DNA of 64,000 nucleotides from Liriodendron chinense (GCA_003013855.2 PVNU02004155.1:2542001-2606000), one strand, 5' to 3'; counted from the stretch's first letter, positions 11,688 through 23,784 are shown. Translations and numbers: made by a program. Notes: generated by a model not told the origin, from the sequence alone.

Positions 11688-11860
11688 TGTTATTGACCGG
11701 TTGCGCTAAAAGCTCGAGCTGTTAGGGAACGACAGAACAATGTATATGAATTTTGCAAACCCCAGGACTTGAACACCGGATGTCCTGCTCTGATACCATG
11801 TTACTAACCGGTTGCGCTAAAAGCTCGAGCTGTTAGGGAACGACAGAACAATGTATATCA
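11688..11860 (-). mobile_element. Minute LTR-retroelement remnant (TRIM-like) with a tRNA-Met primer site
   Basis: A segment of about 60 bases ('ccggttgcgctaaaagctcgag' to 'acaatgtatat') occurs twice in direct orientation, at 11688-11747 and 11799-11860. Between the copies is 'gctctgatacca' (11787-11798), the reverse complement of TGGTATCAGAGC. That is the primer-binding site complementary to the 3' end of initiator methionine tRNA, and it lies directly next to the second repeat. Both repeats begin TG on this strand. This fits two very short LTRs around a primer site on the minus strand, with almost no interior. It could also be a rearranged end of a longer LTR element. Confidence 0.45.
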
Positions 11861-12538
11861 GGGGATTTGCTGACGCCTCCAACAAGCCCCACTCCAATAA
11901 TTTCAACTTCCATTGCCTAAATTACTGAAACCCAATTCAATTGGCATCATGCTGTGTTTGGATGTACAATCAACTTAGATTGTAATAATTAAGTTGTGAA
12001 AGTGAATTATCAGAACTCCATTCTAACTAAACTGTTCATTCTCTGGATATAATTGCAATTACTTTCTATTTTCAAGTCGGGAAAAAAAAAAAAGGAATGC
12101 AATTGCAATCCATCCTTCTTTCGACAATTCACTATCTTGCAACATAATCCACATCCAAAACAGAGTCATAATATCCTAAAATGATGCAACTGGAGTTTAC
12201 ATAAGAAATTCCAAATCCTGACAAAAAAGAGGAGAAAGAACTTCTCCAAAAATCTTCAAAACCCATTAACCCAACAAGATAACCAAAACTCTTCAAACTG
12301 CAGAAACTTAAAAGGAATTCTGCCAAATTCTTCAATGCAGACTAGAATCAAGAACCCTAAACCCATAAATTCGAGAAAAAAAAAAAAAAAAAAAACAAAT
12401 GCAACCTACAATTACTGAAAAGTGAAAAGCAAACCAAATTAAAACTCTAGAATCAGAAAAGCAACAAAAAAGTTTTGATTTTTTCTTTAAGAAAATATTG
12501 AATTCTGAAACACAAACAAAAACAAGAAGAGAACAGAA

Positions 12539-12545
<7 letters not shown>

Positions 12546-12612
<67 letters not shown>
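12546..12612 (+). repeat. Compound (AT)n(AG)n microsatellite
   Basis: About 24 bases of ta repeat run directly into about 42 bases of ga repeat, with A-rich flanks on both sides. The L/S-repeat frame on the minus strand here is an artefact of it. Confidence 0.9.
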
Positions 12613-12615
<3 letters not shown>

Positions 12616-12619
12616 AAAA

Positions 12620-12945
12620 TAAAAAACCGAAAAATCTGCATTTCAGTACTTAGGGGGAAAAAAAAAAAAAAACCCAAATATTCAAATTACGACGCAAGGA
12701 AATTAGCAATCCACCAACAAAAAAAATACCCATAAATCCCATCAAGAAACTACAAAAAACCCATCAAAAGAAACGCAAAAAACCAACTCAAATCTTCAAA
12801 AAAAAAAAAAAAAACAAACAAACAAACAAATCAGAGAGCTCAGAGACACGCACAAAGAGGGAAATAGAACATACGACACTGCCAAAAAAAGAAAAGAAAA
12901 AAGTAAAAAAAAAATAATGTAGAAAGGAGAAGTAAAGAAAGAAAA
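12620..12945 (-). other. A-rich 5' flank or leader intron of the METTL18-like gene
   Basis: Apart from A-runs at about 12659-12673 and 12800-12816 I see no element or gene. It would be the 5' end of a leader intron if the exon proposed at 12946-13060 is real. Confidence 0.3.
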
Positions 12946-13004
12946 CCTTGAAATCTCATAGAAGAAACTCCTTGTATCATCCCGTCAAAGACCTCTATCT
13001 CAAC

Positions 13005-13044
<40 letters not shown>

Positions 13045-13060
13045 CAAGCTGCTGTAAGTC
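12946..13060 (-). promoter_or_regulatory. Possible 5' UTR exon of the METTL18-like gene with a CT-repeat leader
   Basis: Read on the minus strand this is a pyrimidine-rich leader: a CT microsatellite at 13010-13041, then 'gatagaggtctttgacggg', ending 'agatttcaag' before a possible donor 'gttttc' at about 12945. It lies 1.7 kb upstream of the start codon with no competing gene between. Plant 5' UTRs often carry CT repeats and leader introns. The assignment is an inference. Confidence 0.3.
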
Positions 13061-13307
13061 GTGACTACTGAGACTTCTTTAAGAAAAGAAAATGTGAACA
13101 GATCCAACGCCACTGCTTCCTATTCAGGTACAATGCAACTACTTGTATCTGAACAAGTGGACAATCCCCCCTTCCTAAACTGATCTGGCCCTCTGAACCG
13201 TCCGTGCGGTCTACCCTTTTTTTCATGGTCCAATGCACAACCATCTGGCACACGTGCGGTACTTGCTGCTGCAGTAGGTGGGGCCATGAACAGATAAAGG
13301 CACACGT

Positions 13308-13772
13308 GCGGATTAGGTGCGTCCCCGGCCTCACCCAAGACGGTGCGGCCCTAACCATGGGGCCCACCTCGATGTATGCATTCTATATCCATGCCGTCCA
13401 TACGTTTTGAAAGATCATTTTATGGAATGAGGCAAAAAATTAAGCAGATCTAAAATCTCAAGTGGACCATACGATAAGAAACAGTGGTGATTGAACGCTC
13501 CACCATTGAGAAGAAGTTCCTATAAACCTGGATGAAGGAAAAAAAAACAAAAAACAGCTTCATTCAAATCTTATGTGGCCCATAGTGAGTTTTTAATTGT
13601 TTCCTGTGGTATGCTCCACTTGAGATTTGGATCTGGTTCATTTTTCACCTCATGCCCTAAAATAATATGAAAAAAAAGGATGGACGGTATGGATATAGAA
13701 TCATGCATCAAAGTGGGCCCCACCGTAAGGACCGCACCGTGTTGGGTGAGACCGGGGCCGCACCTAATCCGC
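13308..13772. mobile_element. Palindromic 'gtggggcccac' MITE, complete copy (465 bp)
   Basis: The left end gcggattaggtgcgtccccg and the right end cggggccgcacctaatccgc are inverted. The inverted arms continue inward through 'caccca-gac-cggtgcgg' and 'ggggcccacc...atgcatt...ccatccgtccat' for more than 100 bases. The whole element is therefore nearly a snapback hairpin with a short central unique part. It has no coding capacity. Degenerate relatives lie at 15027-15526, 15850-16335, 22435-22960 and 23785-24430. Confidence 0.7.
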
Positions 13773-13899
13773 TCATCCTTTTTGAAAGGATGATTTTCTG
13801 TGGTGAAAAATGAAAAAGGCTTTTCTCTCAACGAGCTAAAGTGGGCCACTCTATAAAAATATATCATCAAGGGGTGTGGCCCACCAAAGTTTTGCAATA

Positions 13900-14540
13900 C
13901 TGTGATTTTTTGGTAGTTATATCATCCTGATGAGGCATAGCAGATGAACGGTTTAGATGGCATATAAAGATAATTGGTGTGGCCCACCACAGCAAATGCT
14001 GTGCAAACCAAGCGTAGCATTCACTGCAGTGCCTCCTTTTACGTTCCTTTTACATTTCCAAACAGCTACACTTGATTGGAGGAATGGTCTGTAGACATGA
14101 GTGGAATCCTCTGACTTCTGGGAAAACTAGTATTCAGTCTGGCCCACCACCACTCAATGGTTCAGATCCTACGCACATATGCTAAGCTGACGCAGTTTGC
14201 TCTGTTAGGATCGTCTGATGAAGTGGTCCTTGAATATCATGACGGATCAACGGTGGACACTCACTAGATCGACGCTTCAAATTAATGATCGCTCTGTAAG
14301 CATTCTTTACCGTCCATTTTGCGGGTAAGTTTTCAACGGCAACCGTTTAATCCCAATTGTGTGGTCCATTTGAGATTTATATCTTCCTCTTTTTGGGCTT
14401 ATAACCTAAAATAATATGAAAAAAATGGATGGACGGTGTGGATAAAACTAATACATCACGGTGGCTACTCAGAGATCCTGCGCGTGCCGAACTCGGGATT
14501 GGCGGGATAAGTACCCAATCTGCGTCCCTCTCACAGAGGA
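13900..14540. repeat. Half copies of the palindromic MITE family
   Basis: The stretch holds 'ggtgtggcccaccac' (13977), 'gtctggcccaccaccactcaatgg' (14138) and at 14330-14530 the half-arm 'tgtggtccatttgagattta...aaaatggatggacggtgtgg'. No gene or complete element is seen. Confidence 0.4.
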
Positions 14541-15026
14541 ATTATGAAACACGCGGCCTGCATCTTTGCACCATATAGATGGGTTTTCAATTCCAACCAT
14601 CGATGTAGACTTATATGTTATTCAGACCGTTGGTTTGTTGGGGCCCACCAATTTTTGTTCAGGGACCAAATTTTTAACCAGATTGGATTATTCGAGTAAC
14701 CGATATCCAGATGAATGTGGACCGTTTCTGAATTTCTCTTATTAGCTATCTCTATGTAGGCCACATATAGAAAGATTAAGTCTTATGTAAGACAAATAAT
14801 CTATATATGGTGGGCCACAACATTGAAATTGTCTGGATCACCTAACCATGGGCCCAAATTATCAGAATTAAAAGCTCTTGGGGGTGCGTGTAATCATAGG
14901 ATTTCCTCTTTCGGTGCGTACAGCAGGTGCGTATTTTTCCACAAGAGGAAGGGCATTTGTGTAACTCTAACCGTTTTTCTTACGGGGCGAAGTAAAAAGG
15001 CGTGGCCGGATATCCGGTCGGCTGGT

Positions 15027-15526
15027 CGGCTCTTGGTGTGGCCTCGCCCAAGACGGTGCCGCGCTTACTATGGGTCCCACCTTGATATATGTATTCTATA
15101 TACTCTCCGTCCATCTGTTTTTCATATCATTTTATGGCATGATATGAAAATGAAGAAGTTCGAACTCTTAAGTGGACCATAATTAGGAAACAATGTTGAT
15201 TGAAGCTCCACCATTAAAAACTTCCTAGGGCCCACTGTAATGTTTCCTTTACTTTTATTTTCCATCCAACCTGTTGATAAGGTCACATAGACCTAGATGA
15301 AGTGCAAAAACAAATATCAGCTTGATCCAAAACTTTGTGGCCCACAAGAAGTTTTTAATGGTCAATCAACATTGTTTCCTATGGTATGGTCCATCTAAGA
15401 TTTGGAAATGTCATAAAATGTTCTGCAAAAAGGGATGGAGGGCATGGATATATAATACATACATCTAGGTGAGCCCCACAGCAAGGGTCACACTGTCTTG
15501 ACTGAGGCCAGGCCATACCTAATCCG
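15027..15526. mobile_element. Palindromic 'gtggggcccac' MITE, degenerate copy
   Basis: The left end (cttggtgtggcctcgcccaagacggtg) mirrors the right end (cactgtcttgactgaggccaggccatacctaatccg). The interior carries opposite copies of 'gtggaccata' / 'tatggtccat' and of 'atgg(t)cccacc...tatatgtattctata' / 'tatataatacatacatctagg'. Confidence 0.55.
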
Positions 15527-15849
15527 CTCCCACTATGGAGTAGCAGTCTGCCATGTGGGAACCATGTGGGCCACCTGTTTGACATGTCAGCAGCCTGTGC
15601 AGATCTCAGGACTGGCTTGATGTGGCACATATGTGTCATGCCTATATTGGTGGAGAGCACATTGTTAGAAGAGACCTGCCATGTCAGCGAGCGCCATGCA
15701 AGCCTGTCTTATGTCTGCTCTTCACCAATAAGCATGTGTCACGGTACTAGCCTGTCCCAAGCTCTGCACTAGGCTATGGTAGTACCTAATCCACATCCTC
15801 AATAGTGGTTCTAAAACGGAATCTTTTTTCAATACCCTTCCTTCTTAGC

Positions 15850-16335
15850 TTGTGCCGGGTGCCTAAAAAGTACTTGGCCTCGATAGATCCTAATTCCTAA
15901 CTATGGGGCTGATCCTTGATATATATTTATTATATCCAAGCATTCTGTCCCTTTTGCCATATAATTTTAGAGTATTAGCCCCGAAAATGCAGCAGATCCA
16001 AATCAATGTGAACGGACCTCACCATAGGAAGTAGTTGTGATTGGTTATTAGATACTTCTCATGGGTTACAAAAGTTTTGGATCAAGCTGATATTTGTATG
16101 GTCCTTCTATCAAGCCTTTGTGACCTTATCAACAAGTTCATGGCAGATAAACATTCCGGTGAGCCCTAGAAATTTTTAATAGTGTTCGTTCAATCACCAC
16201 TATTTCTTGTAGTGTGCTCCACTTGAGATTTGAATCTTCTATATTTCTCGGTTCAAGTCGTAAAATGATCCGGTCAAACGGATGGGCGGAGTAGATATAG
16301 AAACATGCATCAAGGTGAGTGCCGCAGTAGGGGAA
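15850..16335. mobile_element. Palindromic MITE, strongly degenerate copy
   Basis: 'cttggcctcgatagatcct...tatggggctgatccttgatata' on the left mirrors 'tagatatagaaacatgcatcaaggtgagtgccgcagtaggg' on the right. Arms at 'ttaagcagatccaaatc'-like and 'tccacttgagatttgaatcttc' also match in inverse. Confidence 0.45.
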
Positions 16336-16345
16336 CCACTGACCT

Positions 16346-16515
16346 TACCGCTAGCCCAGCTGGAAGACACCCTGGGGGTTTCAACAACAGTAGGTCTTAG
16401 GTTGGAGTGCTAAGGAGGCACACTAACCCCACCAGGTCAGTAGGCGTATCGTGTGACTAACTGCGTGGGTAGCGTTGCGCAGCTAACATGTTAGGTGCGT
16501 TACATGACTAACAAA
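16346..16515 (+). mobile_element. tRNA-derived SINE (family B), copy 1
   Basis: 'gctagcccagctggaagac' resembles an RNA polymerase III A box, and 'taggtcttaggttggagtgc' about 40 bases later a B box. The copy at 30205-30300 shows the same two boxes ('ctagcccaattggaagac', 'ccttaggttcgaaatgctaagg'). A head with A and B boxes at tRNA-like spacing followed by an unrelated body is the SINE layout. The tail end is uncertain. Confidence 0.5.
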
Positions 16516-16519
16516 AATA

Positions 16520-18680
16520 CCAGCGATGAAATGCGAGTGCACTAGCTCAAGTGCACTTTGAAAGTGCTCTCACCTCACACGTGTAATAGAGGGACACGTG
16601 AGGCATCAGAGACGTTCATCAGGCAATGCCCATAGGGTGCATATCTCAACTTAAGCAATCAAACTGATATTGTGATCAGACAAGCCACATGTGTGTGAAT
16701 AAAAAAAACTCCCATGAGATTTTTATCAACGGTCTAAATTATATGTACAAGTGTGTCCAACCAGATCTTTAGATCGGCCATATTTTTCAATACATGGTAT
16801 TTAAATAGTAGGGATCACTTGATGACTGGACCTATCTCACCCATGTCTCCTCCTTGGCACCCATGACGCAAAGTACACTCGTGCTTGTTAACTTATAGAT
16901 ATTCAGTCAATTGCAAGGTAGCCCACACGTGTAAAGAGGTTTGCTAGAATACATTGGAACCGTTTATATGGTAGACCTCACCTGAGACAGGTGATAGGCA
17001 TGGAATAAGAATTCTAAGGATTGAAATTTTATAAATAATGAAAGGTTTGGTTAAGGTCCATCATATAAGTCATTTGGATGACTTAAAAGACCCCAGCCTA
17101 ATTACTATTGTTGCTCTCAATTCAATTAAGTTTGGCTATGCGTATGTCTGAGTGCTTGCTTGGATTAGATATTTATGTGTGAGTATGATGCACGCATGTG
17201 CTAAAGTTTGCCTATCTCAAGAATTGATTGAATTGTTAGTGTCCCCTACATTGATATGGATTGATTGGAACTAAACATTAGATCTAGAGTCCTCTCAGCC
17301 ACTTGTATTGCTCTCCATTCAGTCAATTTATAAAAGGTTAGGAAGGTAAGCCTTCCGAATGAGCTCTTTTTACCTCATGACAATAGATGTAGTAAGCCTA
17401 TAACTTAAAGGTTTTCTCTGTCACTAGCTTTCAATTCAATATTTCTCAAAGGAACTAGCATACATAAATTAAGTCAAAATGTTACTGATTTCATTAATGT
17501 ATAAAAATGATGATCATTACAATTGACAAGTCATACGACAACTAAATACTAATAAACAAGAAAATGAAAAATGAGGGGTAAATACTTGATGCACCATCAT
17601 AACAAACGATTGAATCTGGTGTGGTTAATAAAATTGAAACTTAGGTGATCTCGGTCTACAACTTGAGGTTGCAGAGAACTAAATTTACTTTTAAAGTACT
17701 GTAGCGGGAGCCGCTAGATAACAATTATATAGAAAGTAAGTTAGGCTAGTAAAAAAAAGATAGATTATCATGTTTGGCGTGAGGCCTAATTTTTCTTTGA
17801 TTGCTCATTGTATAGATCATTGAGGACGGTGAAACCCTCACTAGGGTTTTCTTACTAAACCTGAATTCTCATTTCTCAAGGCGGGGTTCTCAATAAGAGT
17901 ATCTCCTTGATTGATTCGAGAACATCAGCTTGCATTGGAAAGAAATTATTCTATCTAGTTTTGGACTCATTGTCTCCCCAGATTTTCTTCTCGTAGCTAA
18001 TCCTTTATAAAGGCATTCGTGGCATATTATGCGAATCAGACTCAAGGACCATCAAAGTTTTAGTGGATCTAGGAACCTTAAGGGTTGATTCGGAAGGGCC
18101 CCCTCTAAGAAGTTGAGGTCACTTATCGGCAAAATCCTATCAACTTGATGAAGTGTGGGAAGGAATAGATGAATAAGATCCATCACATCAAGATTTCCCA
18201 AACCTTTGGTATAGATTGGTCAAACTAGATTTTGAATTTAGTTATCTCATTCTCTAAATTTTGATTAAGGTTCAGGGAGAAAGGCTTGATTGGACCAATG
18301 CATCCATTTCTCCCGATTTGGGCCTAGGCAGTGGCTAGGTTCTCTTGGACATTGGTTCGATCTTTAAATTTTTAGAAAATTCTCAAACATTACAATCTTG
18401 TTGAACGTCTTTAGGAATATTTTTAATTTTAGAAAGATTGCGAGAGACGACTTCACCGAGAAAATTATAAATAAATTCATGATAAGATCTTTTCCCTCAA
18501 AAGTCTCTTATAAATGTGATGGGAATTTTGCTTCATTAATGAGCATAATAATTGTGACCATGTGGCGCATACTTATTTCTTCGAACAACGAGCATAAGAA
18601 TTCATGCCTTGGCATTAATAACCAAATAAGTATCATCCAAGGAATATTACATGATGACACTTTCAAGTGAGGGTAGATTT
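16520..18680. other. Gene-free stretch, no recognisable element
   Basis: Both strands were read for family motifs and none was found. The only sizeable frame (90 codons, 18398-18670) has no recognisable domain, a lysine/serine-rich composition and no splice context. The sequence is AT-rich without terminal repeats that I could place. Confidence 0.4.
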
Positions 18681-19569
18681 TTCACCGTCAATATACTTGT
18701 GGCCGGGGCTATGTGGGACCGCAGAGATGTCTTGGACAAAACGACTTCATCCATCTGTTTTTGAAAGACCATGATAGGACAAGAGCTTATAAATCGAGCA
18801 AATCCAAAACTCAAGTGGGCCACGCCAAATGAAACAGTGGAAGTGGAAACATCCACCGTTGAAACCTTCCAGAAAGTGACCATGATATTTAGATGCCATC
18901 TAAACCCGTTCATATGCTAGGGAATCTCAGCTTATTTTTATTCTAGGCGTTGGCAAAAGCAACGGAATTCGAAAATGGAATATGCTCTTTATCGATTAAA
19001 ACTCTAAATCATAAAACAAACAAAAAAACAAAAGAGGTGTTATATGATACTCGGCCCATGCATCATGCTGATACACAACCACTCAGACATTATATACGTT
19101 TCATATATTACGACTAGATTGTGTACCCCACTAATCCCAATCACAACCCGAGACCAAGTTGTTGGAACAATCGTAGAAATTTGCTTGTCGAAACACGACC
19201 GTTGGTTATTTTTTATTTTTAACCGTTTAAAATCCCCACCAATTCAATAATCAAATAAGCTTTATTTTTGGGTCATGACATATTTAGATTGGGAATCATA
19301 ATTGGACAGCCTAATCTAACTAACTGTATGCCACTTGTGCAATTTCTAAATGCCTGCGTATCAACCATCACACCCTGCCAGAGTATCAAAAAGTCTTTCT
19401 AGAAAGAGATGTGCCTTAAAACCGGGCCCAAAATATACCAGAAATGACCCTTGACTTTGTAGAAAGATGCGATAAGTCGGTGCGTGATGGACAAATCTGC
19501 CCTCGTAAGATTCCGAAGCAATCATATCCAGATCATCGGAAGCAACCTGGGGTTTATCTCTGGCCGTCT

Positions 19570-19676
19570 TTAAGACATGGCCCACCATTTCCATCATCCA
19601 ACGGTCTACGCAACTAACACGTGATGTTTTTACCATGCAGATCATTGGATGATGGAAATGGTGGGCCATGTCTTAA
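19570..19676. repeat. Perfect 32-bp inverted repeat with 43-base loop
   Basis: The left arm 19570-19601 (ttaagacatggcccacca...) is the exact reverse complement of 19645-19676 (...tggtgggccatgtcttaa). Any transcript across it would form a 32-bp perfect stem. The arms contain the 'ggcccacc' motif of the local MITEs, so a MITE-derived snapback is most likely. Confidence 0.85.
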
Positions 19677-19714
19677 TGGTCTGGCTGCATAGTAAATTAC
19701 CATGCAGATCAGCT

Positions 19715-20000
19715 ATTGTGAGGCCCACCTCATGTGTATATGACATCCATACCGTCCATCGTATCCGTCCCCCTCCATGAAGATAACCCATTTGAAAAAT
19801 AGGCCAATCCAACCATCACTTGGCCGACACCATAGAAAACAATGGACAACTGCTTGAAATGTTCAATTTCAGTGTGGCCCATCTGATGGTCGGATTGGCT
19901 TGATTTTTTGCGATGGACGATTTTCATGGTAAGTGAACCTGTTGGACAATTTGGATGAGGTGGAGACACTAAGTGGGCCCCACAAATAGGTCCATTGCGT
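19715..20000. mobile_element. Palindromic MITE-like element of the 'gtgggccccac' group
   Basis: 'gtgaggcccacctcatgtgtatatgacatcc' at the left and 'gagacactaagtgggccccacaaa' at the right face each other. The arms 'aggccaatccaaccatcacttgg' and 'gatggtcggattggcttga' match in inverse. No coding sequence. Confidence 0.45.
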
Positions 20001-20185
20001 AGCATAGCCGACTACATCTGATCATGAGTAGTTGGAGTCATGCTTGGTCCAAACGGCTTTGGAAAAACACGTGTTACAAAATTGGATTTGTGGGGTGGTT
20101 GGCTAAAACAGGAGGCTACATTTTCCATTTACCTAAACCCTTTTCTAGAAGTCTCTAGGAGGAATATATGAGCCTTTGTTAAGCC

Positions 20186-20695
20186 CACACGCGTGAGCAA
20201 TAAAGCTCATGTACACGCCACACATGTGCCAGCATGGACAAACTGGTCTAAGATCCAATCCATCCAACATAACTGTATCCCCTATATTGATGCCCTATGC
20301 CAAGAATCAGGTTGATCCACAAGACAGGTGAGCCACAGTTCGCAAAACAATTGTACGGCTGTGGAAAGCTTAGGCGAAGTTTCTTAACCCTTCAGGTCTA
20401 AGATCCAATCCATCCATCAGAAATGTACCTCCATATAGATGTGTTATCCCAAGACTTGGATTGATTCACTGTTCAGGTGGGCCATAGTTCTCAAAACAAA
20501 TGTGCGGCTGTGAAGAGCTTAGCTATCCATCCGCCTGTTTCCAAATTGGAACCTAAATTCTGATTGGACCAGTTTTTTCTGGAAAAACATGTAGAAGGTC
20601 AGACCAACCTGAGGGATGGATCAGATCTCTCATTATTTCCCATGCTGGCAAACGTGTGGCTTGTACAAGAGCTTTATTGCACACGCAGTGTACAG
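20186..20695. mobile_element. Inverted-repeat element with about 50-bp TIRs and an internal tandem duplication
   Basis: The left end (gtgagcaataaagctcatgtac...cacatgtgccagcatgg) is mirrored by the right end (catgctggcaaacgtgtggcttgtac...gctttattgcacacgc). Inside, a unit of about 150 bases starting 'ctaagatccaatccatcca' at 20250 and again at 20399 is repeated in tandem, each followed by 'acaattgtacggctgtg' or 'acaaatgtgcggctgtg'. A related sequence is at 26105-26420. Confidence 0.6.
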
Positions 20696-20816
20696 TAACA
20701 AAAGTCTTAATCTGTTATTCTATCTGATTCCTACTTCCTACCTTACCTGCACCGATATAGCCTATAGATTATAACTTCATAAGGCTAGGGAGGAGAAAAT
20801 AAAGAGAAAAACTTTG

Positions 20817-21192
20817 CTACTCTGGCGGAGTGTGATGGATGATACGCAGGCGCTTAAAAAATTACTAGAAATTGCTTACGTGGAAAATAAACGATGTAAA
20901 GAAAATCATATTGGGCATCAGCTTATATGTATAATGAACCAAAAAATAGTCTTATTTGCTTACTGAAATATTAGATTTCTGGATATTTATTGGACGGCTA
21001 GAAATGAAAAATACATGTGATCTTAGAAAAAACAAGTGTCCACGCATAGAAGGTCAGGATTGTTCAACCAAACTGATGTTTATAATGTAACTTAAAGACG
21101 GTCGGTTTCACAATTTCTCTATTTTGGGTTAATGTCCACCACCCATTTCTCAGTGCCTGCGTATGAAGTGTCATACGCAGCTGGAGTATCAA
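20817..21192. mobile_element. MITE with about 40-bp imperfect TIRs
   Basis: 'tactctggcggagtgtgatggatgatacgcaggcgctta' mirrors 'agtgcctgcgtatgaagtgtcatacgcagctggagta'. The terminal phrase recurs near 19360-19395 and 30590-30635, so this is a repeated family. The target duplication is not resolved. Confidence 0.55.
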
Positions 21193-21379
21193 ATAACTCG
21201 CAGAAAACAAATGTCAAAAATCCTATTCATGTCACCAAACACATTTTAAAAAAGAAAAAAGGAATTAAGAGACTTGTACAGTATTCAATCAATCCAGACC
21301 CTCCAGAGGGCTCACGTGGACTTCATGTGCTACAAGCCTTAAAAAAGGAAATAGCACCAGTCGGATGGGATGGTTAGGA

Positions 21380-22110
21380 TTCATTGAAGAATCATGAGTA
21401 ATGGGCGCCAACAACCATGGTGACAAATCTCATTCATGGGAAATTGTCGGTTCGGAATTTATTAGGAGATTTTCAAATTTTACAGTTTTTTTTTAATGGA
21501 AAATCTTGCTTAAAAATAAAAATAGAAATGATAAATTAATAATAATTTTAGGGTTTTAAATAAATAATTATATAGTGAGCTGAGCAATTCAATAATTTTC
21601 ACATTAATATCAGGATCATTTTTAGATAAATCTTTAAAAAAAATGCCATTTTCAAAATCTTAGGACGATATCATGGTAATATTATTTAGTGAATTTCTAA
21701 CGAAATATTGCTAGATTTTCAAAATCTTGGTGGTATCATCACAGAGGCCCACCCAAATTGTTGGTTTGGCTCATTTCTTCTCCATAAATGATCTTGAGCG
21801 TTCATTGTCGTTGATCAAACGATTAGAATTACGCAGATTAATGTGTTTATTTACACAGCCGATAAAACGTGCACTTGAGACCACCGGATCATTAGAAGTC
21901 TTTGACAAATGACAAACATGATTCCTTAGAACCATGAACAATCAATCAAGGGCCCCAATCATAGTGATAAAATCTCATTCTTGGGAATTTCTCATCCAAG
22001 AATTTATTGAGAGCTTTTGTTTTTTTTTATTTATTTAGAAAATCTCACTTAAAATAAAAATAAAATAATTATTATAAATTAATAATGTTTTGGGGCTTTA
22101 TGGACAAAAT
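21380..22110 (+). repeat. Direct duplication of about 180 bp, copies 540 bp apart
   Basis: The segments 21383-21560 and 21925-22105 share, in the same order, 'aaccatg', 'tgataaaatctcattcttgggaatt' (first copy: tgacaaatctcattcatgggaaatt), 'ttattgagag', a long T-run, 'gaaaatctcacttaaaataaaaata' and 'ataaattaataat...ttttggggct'. The spacer is unrelated. It could be two insertions of one element or a local duplication. Confidence 0.55.
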
Positions 22111-22434
22111 TCATTTCCACAACCAATGAAAACACCTGGTAGTGCCTTTGAACGAATGAAGTTCCTAAAATACCCTCATATATTGTTTTTCTTAAAAAGT
22201 AATAAGTTGGAAAATTTTGAGGCCTACGTTATAGGGTATGCATGCCATGCAATCCACCTATTCAAGCATATGCACCCAACCTTGAAAATAACATGGACAA
22301 TTTTTATTTTATTTTATCAAATCATCATATAGATTGTACAAGCATTTTAATGTTCTTTAGGTGGTATATATTATTTTTTATGGCATGGCTCATGTTGTGT
22401 TTAGATTATTGACTGAGATTGGATGGTGATTGGT

Positions 22435-22960
22435 TGCTACCCCAACCCGGACCAACTGGAGATGGATGGTCTTGGAGGAGCTCTATGGGGCCATCGTGAT
22501 GTATGTGTTTTATGCACATTACCCATCCATTTTGAAAGATCATTTCATGCGATGAGCTCGAAAATAAGGTAGATCGAAGGCTAAGGGGACCATCATAGGA
22601 AAAGTGGGGATTGAATGCCTATGGTCAAAAATCTCTTGGGTGCACATAAGTTTTGTATAAGCTGTTATTTATGTTTTCCCTTCATTCAGGTCTATGTGAC
22701 TTTATGAATAAGTTGGATGGCAAATAAACATCACAATGGGTTTAGGAAGGTTTTGCCAGTGGTTGTCATTGTCACCACTGCTTCTTCTGGCAAGGTCCAC
22801 TTGAGCCTTGGATTTGTCTCATCTTTTGGCTCAGCATCCAAAATGATATGTCAAAATGGATGGACAACTTGGATTAAAAAAATACATCATGGTGGGCCCC
22901 ACAAAAACCCTATCTAGATTATCGGTCTCTAGCTAGGTCCGGGTGAGAGTAGTGCCCAAT
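22435..22960. mobile_element. Palindromic 'gtgggccccac' MITE, nearly complete copy
   Basis: 'tggggccatcgtgatgtatgtgttttatgcac' mirrors 'aatacatcatggtgggccccac'. The arms 'catccattttgaaagatcatttcatgcgatgagctcg' and 'ggctcagcatccaaaatgatatgtcaaaatggatgga' also match. The ends 'acccggaccaactggag' and 'ctagctaggtccgggt' are inverted. Confidence 0.55.
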
Positions 22961-23573
22961 CCGTGTCCGCCAAAATTCTGTTCTTCTAAACATCAAAGTG
23001 GATTACATCCACTAGATGGGTTGAATATCATACAAATATCACATAGGCCTTACAATTCTCCACTTTACCATTTTCATGTCATTCTCCTTATTCTTGAAAA
23101 TGACGGTAAGGATTGATATATTTACCCATCAGTATTTAATAATGTAATAATATTCGGAGCAGATACTTTGTTGGTCAGATGTATCGGACATCTTACCGGT
23201 GCCTCGAAAAAAATCTATTTGGAGAAATGCTCCAGTGTTTTAGAGCACTACAAATTATGGCAGTGCTCCTAGATGCATTGGGTAACTTGGACAGTTCAGT
23301 ATATCGATATAAACTGTCCATTAAGTTTACAATACCTTTCAAGAGCTAAAGAAAAAAGAAAAGAAAAGAAAAAAAGATCAGATAATCTAATCCATCCTAG
23401 ATTGGGCCTTATTATTTGTAGCCATCCTTTTCCAACCATGGATGTGATGGTTAGGATTGCCTTACATAAAGGGAATATTCAGAATCATAAGTAATCCATG
23501 ATAGGAACTTCCACATAAAAAGATGTTGGTTAGGCTTGCTTTTGTAAAAATGGTTTTGACCTGTCCACACCCA

Positions 23574-23747
23574 GGTCCATAGCTCAAGTGGCAGAAAGAG
23601 TGAAGATAGCCTCGTTTCAACACAGAGGTCATGGTATTGATTCCCATAATGGGGGTGGCTAACATTGTGATGTGACTAATAGGGGTGGGTGGGTGTACTA
23701 ACAATAGGGTGTGTGAACTAAACTAAAAAAAAAGAAAGAAAAAAAAG
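23574..23747 (+). mobile_element. tRNA-derived SINE (family A), copy 2
   Basis: It starts 'ggtccatagctcaagtggc', a good Pol III A box (tagctcaagtggc). 'gaggtcatggtattgattccc' follows as a B-box-like block, then 'gggggtggctaacattg', a 'gggtgtactaacaatagggtgtg' body and an A-rich tail. It matches copy 1 at 4866-5030 block by block. Confidence 0.6.
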
Positions 23748-23784
23748 AGTAACTTAGCAAGCTATAGTTTATTGAATAGTCTTT

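Noticed and set aside
11787..11798. A fragment of an initiator tRNA-Met gene
   Set aside because: Only the 12 bases complementary to the tRNA 3' end are present, as expected of a retroelement primer site.
12453..12677. 74-codon minus-strand frame with long Ser/Leu and Tyr/Ile repeats
   Set aside because: It is the translation of the (AT)n(AG)n microsatellite.
14823..15182. 119-codon plus-strand frame
   Set aside because: Its second half is a copy of the palindromic MITE and its first half shows no conserved motif.
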